NCBI GenBank assembly: GCA_017551925.1
Contig: JAFZKA010000100.1
Coordinates: 1-64,000, forward strand
DNA length: 64,000 bases
Reading direction: 5' to 3'
Origin: Bacteroidaceae bacterium
GTDB lineage: Bacteria; Bacteroidota; Bacteroidia; Bacteroidales; Bacteroidaceae
The notes under the pieces: model-generated
Database searches by the model: none
Seen by the model: the letters and a program-made list of their open reading frames with translations, nothing else
Told to the model about the DNA's origin: nothing
Made by a program: the position numbers and the translations under genes
Part shown: positions 53,201 through 62,200 of the stretch, one piece after another
How the letters are laid out: each line of letters starts with the position of its first letter
How positions within the stretch are numbered: position 1 is the first letter of the stretch

Positions 53201-56200
53201 CTACTCTATTTATGGATATTACTTAGACGGAGAGAGCAACTTGCATCCCAGAGAATCAGCAACAGATGGAAATACGCCTGTAAGATTAAGACGTCAAAAC
53301 GAGGATGGTGATGGAACTTATGTGGCATACACAGGAACATTCACTACATACGCTAATCCTGTGGTCAATATAATTTCTTGCACAAGCATAGGCAAAGTAT
53401 TTGGTGGTGGTCTTGGAGAGTATGCCATAGTTTATGGCAGTCCTACAGTCAACCTCAATATGACACCTGGTAAATATGCAACCAGTATTGACCGCGACAA
53501 CAATGGTAGTCCCGATGAAAATGCTCATAGACTTGGAACTATCGGTAATGTCTATGGTGGAGGTAATGCTGCTGATGTAATTGGTAATTCAACCGTTAAT
53601 ATCGGAACAGTCACAACAGTTGAGATGAACTCATTGCCTAAAGTCGGCGCTGTTGATGAGAATAATGATCCCATTTATGAATATGAAATAGACGAACAAG
53701 GTAATTATGTTTATGAACAAGATGGAATAACACATAAACTTGTTCAAAAGATGATATATCAGACAAAAGATGTTGAAGGTGCTTATATAAATGGAAATGT
53801 CTATGGCGGTGGCCTTGAAGCAACAGTAAGCGGAAATACAAGAGTTAATATCGGCATTAATAATAATAATAATAGCGTCACCTATACCGGTGAAGGCTTT
53901 GAGAACATTGTCATAACAGGTAGTGTTTATGGTGCCGGTCAAGGTTTGGCTACAGATATTACATCTGCTCAGGTAAGAGGTAACAGTACCGTCAGAATTG
54001 GTAGTGGCTGGATAAAAGAGAGCGTCTATGGTGGCGGTGAAAAAGCAAGCGTAGGTAACTTTACTTATGATGCCAATAACAATATCACAGCCTGCGCTGC
54101 AAATACCGGCTTGAGTACAGTATATATCATCGGTGGTAGGGTCGGTCCTTCAATACTTACCATGCCAATGTTTACCGGTCATGTATTCGGTGCAGGTAAG
54201 GGTATGACAGGTGCCGAAGCAATTTATCCTAAACTGAACTACGTACAGAATACTGATGTGACCATAACCGGTACAGCATTCATCAAGGGTTCTGTTTATG
54301 GTGGTAGTGAGAACGGTCACGTGCGTGGTGATACATACGTCAAGATACAGGGCGGTCAGATAGGTAGCGGATATAATACTTCAAATAATACTGATATAGA
54401 TAGACCTTATGGCATTAATGCTGACGGAACGCCAAATGATGAATGGTCAAGCGATCCTACTGATGCTGTTAACCCCAGGTTCCTGTATGAAACCAATAGC
54501 TGGACATACGGTCAGGCAGCCAATGCAGCCGACAAGTATGCTCCATACGACCCGTACGCAGGTACCAACGGTTATGACTCCAAGGGCGGACGTTTAGTTG
54601 GTGATGACGGTCATACATTCTATGGTAACGTATTCGGCGGCGGTTCAGGTTATTTCCCGTATGCCGCAGGAACATGGTCAAGAACTGCCGGTGCTGTTGA
54701 AGGTAACACCCACGTGGAGATTTCCGGCGGACATATCCTGACCAACGTATATGGCGGTAATGAGTTGACCAATGTAGGTGGCACATGTACTGTTGAGATG
54801 AGTGGCGGTACACTTGGTGTGCCCAGAACAATTGAACAAATCATAGCCCACCCCGTAACCTGCTACTTGTTCGGTGCAGGTAAGGGTGACGAACGAGTGC
54901 TGTTCAATAAAGAAACCAATGTAAAGGATGTTGTCGTCAACATCACAGGCGGATGGATTTACGGTTCTGTATTTGGTGGCGGTGAGGATGGTCACGTGCT
55001 TCGTGATGTATCCTTGACCATCAGCGAGCCGGAGGGTAAAACCACTAAGATAGGTACATGGGGAACCAGTTATGTGGATGGTAACGTATTTGGCGGTGGA
55101 CGTGGATTTGGCGCCGATGCTTACACTGCAGGTAATGTGGCCGGTAGTGTAACCATGAACATATCCGGCGGTACCATGCTAGGTTCTATCTATGGTGGCG
55201 GCCGATTGGGTTCAGTAGGTTATGGCCTGTATGATGAGACTACAAATAACGCTCCTACACCAGGTTACGGAGAGATTCGTGATGATGGCAAGTTAGATGA
55301 CGGAACTGACGGTTCAACTTACTTTACCAATGGACGTGGTCACGTTACTATAGCAATCAGTGGCGGTACAATAGGTAACGACCTGGAGTACAAGTATCCG
55401 ACTGATGCTGACAAGTCAGGTAACCTGAGATTCACATCATACGACTCAAGCAACCGCTTGACGCATACCAAAGGCGGTAACGTATTTGCCGGCGGTATGG
55501 GACGCAGATTGCAGTTAGACGGTGTGACACCTATTTCAGGCATAGACTGGAAGAAACTTGGTAATGTAAAGAGTACCAAACTTACAATAACTGGCGGTAC
55601 CATCAAGAGTAATGTATATGGTGGCGGTGAGCTGGGTGCTGTAACAGCATTTGCCGACGGCAGCACCATCCAAGGCGGTTCTACTGAGATTAACATTCAG
55701 GGTGGTACAATAGGTACACTGATACAGGCATCAGGTGAGAACGGTGAACCTGCCTACTATTATGGTAGCGTATATGGTGGCGGTATGGGTGAAATCTATA
55801 CCGAAAACTCAAGCAAGGTATTAGGCGGTGGTAATGTGACAGGCAACACCAAGGTCAGCATGAGCGGTGCCAATACTGCTGTCATGGCAAGCATTTATGG
55901 CGGCGGTGAACTGGCTCAGGTTTATGGAAGCACCGATGTAGCCGTAAGTGGTGGTACCATAGGAGTATCAGGATTTGGAGGTATAGAGTATGGTAACATT
56001 TACGGCGGCGGTAAGGGTAGTACCGATATCGTTAATGCAGGTCTGGTCAAGACTGACACCAAGGTTACCGTAAGCGGTACTTCAACAAGGATATGGCACA
56101 ATGTATATGGCGGCGGTGCATACGGCTCTGTAGGTACATATACGTATAATGCCAATGATGAGATAACCGGCCATACTGACAATACCGGTACTGCATCAGT

Positions 56201-59200
56201 CTATATTACCGGCGGTACTATAGGCCGCAACGGTCAGGAGAATGGTATGATCTTTGGCTCATCACGCGGTGATGTAGGCGCTCCCAACAGCATCCATGAC
56301 CGTCTTGCTTGGGTTTATGACACAAAAGTTATCATTGGTGATACCACTAACGTTGCTGCTACTACCCCATCTATTATGGGTTCCGTATTTGGCGGCGGTG
56401 AAAATGGTCACAACTTCCATGATGCATACGTTCGTGTTCACAACGGTACCATAGGCATTTATGAGGAGAATTCTGCTCTCAACGCAACACGTGGTAACGT
56501 ATATGGTGGTGGTTGCGGTACAGACAAGTATGAATCTGATCCTGTCAATCATGTTTGGGCTTATAACCCACAGGCTGGTATTGTAATGAACAATGCCACA
56601 GTAAGGATTACCGGCGGTAACATTAAGCGTAATGTATATGGTGCAGGTGCTATGGGCTCGGTAGGTACAATAAGCAACCTTAGCACTATTGACCAGTATA
56701 AGCACGAATCAGTGAAAGAAAATGATGGTGCATTCTATGACTTTGGTCTTAGTTGGCCTGTTGAATTAGTTTATCCTACCACAACCGGTGAGAATGCTCA
56801 CACATATACAGGTAAGACTACCGTTGAGATTATTGGCGGTACCATTGGTGTTGACGGTAATGACAACGGTTATGTATATGGTGCAGCACGTGGTGAGGCC
56901 GGTGACCGCTATGAAATGGCCAAGTATGCAAACGTAAGGACCTCACAGGTTACAATTGGTAACGTTAATAGTACCAGCACACCAGACATTAAGGGTTCTG
57001 TATTTGGAGGTAGTGCAAACGGCCATGTATATGAGGACACTTACGTAACCATCAATAAGGGTTCTATAGCCAAGAGCGTATATGGTGGCGGTAACGGTGA
57101 AGGCACATATCATGGAGAGCAATGGATTCCTGTGGTTGATCCTAATAATCCCAACAATCTGTCTCAACATGATGTGGTTAATGATGCTGAACTGCATAGT
57201 TTCACTGCCGGTAAAGTATATGGTAACACACATGTCACCATGTACGGCGGTCAGGTTAAGCAGAATGTATATGGTGGTGGTAACTATGGTTCTGTTGGTA
57301 AGGGTAACTATGCCGGCGGTATTGATGATTACTCTGAAAGCGGATATGGCGAACTGCCGCCCACAACCGGCAGCAATGCCAATAAACTCTGGAGCAACCA
57401 GGACTTCATTACCAGCGGTAAGGCTACCGTAAATATATATAGTGGTATAATTGGTACTACAAATGAAGATGACCTTGATGAAAGCGGATTACCTTATGGT
57501 AGTGTATTTGGTAGTAGCCGTGGCATAGCCGCTCTTGATGTTGGCAGACGCTCACCTCGATACAAATATGTTCCTGATTTCTTCTTGGGCTATGTAAATG
57601 AGACCGAAGTTACAATCGGTGACAACACCCATACCCTACCTTCAATCTATGGTTCAGTATATGGTGGCGGTAAAGATGGTCACGTACGCCGAGGTACGAA
57701 CGTCACTATCAATAATGCAGCCATAGGTATTGAAGGTAGTACAAATCTTGACCGCGGTAATGTATTTGGAGCCGGTTCAGGTATTGGAACATACACTGAC
57801 AATGGACTTAAATGCAACACCTCTTCAGGTTCAGTAACTACTACAACAAACGTAGAGATTAATGGAGGTATCATAAGACGTAACGTCTATGGTGGTGGTG
57901 CATTGGCATCAGTAGGTCCTCCATTTGCCGGCAACATGGATTCCAATGGAAAACCATACGATGAATTAAAAGAGACTACAGACAGTCATAAATCAAATTC
58001 ATACACCAGGGTTAACATTAAGGGTGGAAACATAAGCGGTAGCGTTTATGGCGCCAGCCGTGGTCCAAGTGATGCCCTAATCTCCAATGTATTTACTGAA
58101 AACAATGTAAATGTATATGATGATACAAAGTTTGCTACAGTTATCTATGCCGATGTAAATGTAAGCGGTAACGCCAACATAACAGGTAGCGTATATGGCG
58201 GTGGTGAAAAGGGTATCGTTAAGCATGCTACGCTTGTAAATATTGGTACAACAGGTAATAGTGGCACATACACCGGTACCATAGGTCAAGATGTATATGG
58301 CGGTGGCCAGGAGGCATTAGTTGGTGGTAATGTAACCGTTAACGTCAACTCCGGTACAGTAACACAAGATGTATATGGCGGTGGTGCCCTGGCTAACACC
58401 AACACTAACACTCATGAGACAAAAGAAGTACCGATTTATGGCGTAGTTAATACAAGTAGCGCATACAATACATCTGACGAAATTGATGGCCATGTTCAGA
58501 CAATTGTCAATGTCACTGGTGGTAAGATGCGTGATGTCTATGGTGGTGCCCTGGGACGCTTGGCATCAGGTACAGGCAATGATGCTGTTGAGGCTGTGTA
58601 TGCACAAGTATATGGTAATGTAACCGTTAACCTGAATGAGGGCGTATCAACAAGCAGCAATGGTGCTGTCGTTAACAGGATCTTTGGTGCGAACAACTTG
58701 AACGGTACTCCTGGAGGACACGTTAAAGTTCATGTATTTGCTACACAAAATGCCCACAAGGCTACAATTGCCAAGGCAGATAAATATGAGCATCGCATAC
58801 AGAGACAGGACGAGTCCTTAACGGATTATCTGACTTATCTTGTTTCGAGTTCAGTAAATGCTCAGACCCATCAGTATGAAGTTGGCATTAACAGTTCATT
58901 GATGGGTTCAGCATTAACTCTCATTGCCAGCGAATCAACAGACCTTGCCCTTTGGGATAACATGATTAAGGCTGTCATTGAGGAACGTGGCAAGTTGTAT
59001 GACGTACAGGCTGTTTATGGTGGCGGTAATCTGTCAGAATATGTACCTACAAGTAATGATGAAAATACTGAAGTAATAATTGATGGTTGTGATCTCACCA
59101 GCATTAGACAAGTATATGGTGGTGGTAATGCTGCCGCTGTTCCTGCCACAAATATAAGAGTCAACGGTTCTTATGAGATTGAGGAGGTATTCGGTGGCGG

Positions 59201-62200
59201 TAACGGTAAGGATGATTACACCATTAATGGCGTAACATATAAGAATCCTGGTGCCAATGTTGGTTATCACAATTACACCGAATATGACAATGAGGGTAAT
59301 GTCGTGATTAAGAGTGACGCCCAAACCAAAGAAAATAGGGAAAGCAACTATGGTTATGGCTCCGGTGTTGCAACAACCGGTATCTATGGCGGTTACATAC
59401 ATGCAGTATATGGCGGTAGTAACCAGAACGGCAACATCAGAAAATCTGTAGTATCCACTTATGAGGATATGGTTGATGATTGTTCTGTTCGCATTGATGA
59501 GACCTATGGTGGCGGTAAGAATGCTACTATGGATGCTGAGATTGTACTGAATTTGGACTGCGTTACCAATATGCCTGATATTTATGGAGGTGCCAAGAAT
59601 GCCGATGTAAATGCAGACATTACCCTTAACATTACCAACGGTACATTCAACAGGGTATTTGGCGGTAATAATACAGGTGGTAACGTTTATGGTTCAATTA
59701 CTGTAAACGTTGAGGAGATGGGCTGCCAGCCTATCCGCATCGGCTCACTGTACGGTGGCGGTTATCTGGCCTCCTACTCTATCTACGGTTATTATCAGGA
59801 TGAGAACCAGAAATGGCAACCCAGGACAAAAGAAATGTATGATGTCCTTACTGACGAGCAGAAGACTGAACTTGGGCTTACCGAGCCTTATAAGGACCCG
59901 CTCATAAATATTATCTCTGCAACAGAAATCGGTAATATTTATGGTGGTGGTTATAAGGCCGAGGTTGCAGGTAGCCCATACGTAAATGTCAACATGCAGG
60001 AAGGTAAGATTCTTGCCAGATTCGTACCAGTAGATTATTCCGGCAATAAAGATAATGCTGGCAACAGAATCCTGGATATTGGTACCATAGGTAACATCTA
60101 CGGCGGTGGTTATGAAGCCACAGTTTACGGTGATACCCATGTTGAGATAGGAACCGGACAAAAGGTTGACTCATGGAACAATGATGGAACACCTGCTTAC
60201 GCCGCTACAGGTGGTAAGACCGCCAAGATAACAGGTAATGTATATGGTGGCGGTAACTTGGGTGACATAACAGGTAACACTTATGTTGACATCAGTGCCA
60301 TTAAAGATGCTGATAACTATGTGGCTGTTGCCCAGCCGGCTGACAACGTGACCATTGGCGGTAGTGTATTCGGTGGCGGTAAGGGCTCTACAGATTCATT
60401 CTTCTGTAATAAAGCCATGATCGGAACTGATGGTGCTGGAGCCAACAATAATAGTTACACTGATGGTAACACCAGAGTTATCATTGGTAACGGTACCATT
60501 GAGAACGACGTATTCGGTGGCGGTGAGATTGGACGTGTAGAAATGAATACCGATGTCATCATTGGAATTGGTGACGGAGACAACGCAAAGACAAGTGCTC
60601 CCTTCATCAAGGGTAACGTATTTGCTGCTGGTAAGGGTGTAGAAACACACGGATACTCAGCTCTGGTTCGTGGTAATCCATCTGTAACCGTTCAGGGTGA
60701 CGCCAAGGTTGAAGGCAGCGTCTATGGTGGTGGACAGATTGCATCGGTAGCAAGATACAATGTTCCTAAAACTGAAGCAGAAGTTGCCGCAGCCATTGCT
60801 GCCGGATATGACGCACACTTAGGAATGCCTTATGCATTGGCCAACAATACCAGTGGTAACTGTATCGTCACAATTAAAGGCAATGCTGAAATTGGTCCTG
60901 ACGACATGAAGATGTATCATGAAGGTGTTGCTGCAATCAATGATGCTCCCGATATTGCAGGACATGTATTTGGTGCTGGTAGGGGTATCACTCCTGGTAA
61001 TTATTCTTATGCAGATATCGCCAATATGCCTAAACGTATGGTGCTTTATGATTCAAACACTCATACAGATGCCGGACAAGGTGTATCTTGGGAATATGCT
61101 GATGATGACCACAAGAACGTTTGGGAGTACTTCACCAATGATGATGATTACCTTGGATTCGTTCGTACGTTGGCTTTGTCAAGCAAAACTATAGTAACTA
61201 TTGAAGGAAATCCATTTATAAAGGGTTCAGTCTATGGCGGTAGCGAGAACGGTATCGTTCAGTACGACACAAAGGTTTACATCAAGGGCGGTCAGATTGG
61301 TAACGGTGACGGCGTGAACCGTCGTTACACTGACGCTGAATGGGCATCGGAATCTCTTGCGGAATGTGCAAGTTGGCCGTATGGTAAAGCAACAACTGCC
61401 GCTGAAAAGTTTGCTCCGTATGATCCGTACGCCAGAGAATATGATTCAAAAGGCGGAAGCATACGTGGTGATGACGGTCATACATTCTTTGGCAACGTAT
61501 TTGGCGGTGGTTCAGGTTACTATCCGTATGCTCCCGGAAAATGGAACTCTGAGGCCGGTGCTGTATATGGCAACACCTATGTATCTGTTACAGGAGGTCA
61601 TATCCTTACCAGCCTATATGGTGGTAATGAAATGACTAATGTCGGTAAACCAGACAATAACAATACAGGTCAATGTACTGTTGAGTTTGGCGGTACCGCT
61701 ACACTTGGCGTACCCAGAACCTTAGAGCAAATAGGCGCTCATCCTGTAACCTGCTATCTGTTCGGTGCAGGCCGTGGTGACCAGCGTGTGCTGTTTAATA
61801 CCTGGACCAACATAAACAATGCTATTGTCAATGTAACTGGCGGACGTATTTTCGGTTCAGTATTTGGTGGAGGTGAGGATGGTCACGTGCTTGAAGATGT
61901 CAAGTTGACCATTAGCGGTAATCCTAAGATTGGTACAACAGGAACATCATACGTTGACGGTAACGTATTTGGCGGTGGCCGTGGATTTAGCGGTGAGGCA
62001 GTGACTGCAGGTACTATCGGCGGTAATGTTGATATTGACATCCAGGGCGGCGAGATGCTTGGTTCTGTATATGGTGGTGGTCGTCTGGCATCAGTAGGTC
62101 TCTACTTTACAGATCCTAATAATGCTCTTTACGGTCAACTTAAGGAGGATGATAATAATGGAACCTACGGTCATGTAAAAATCAAGATAAGCGGTGGTAC

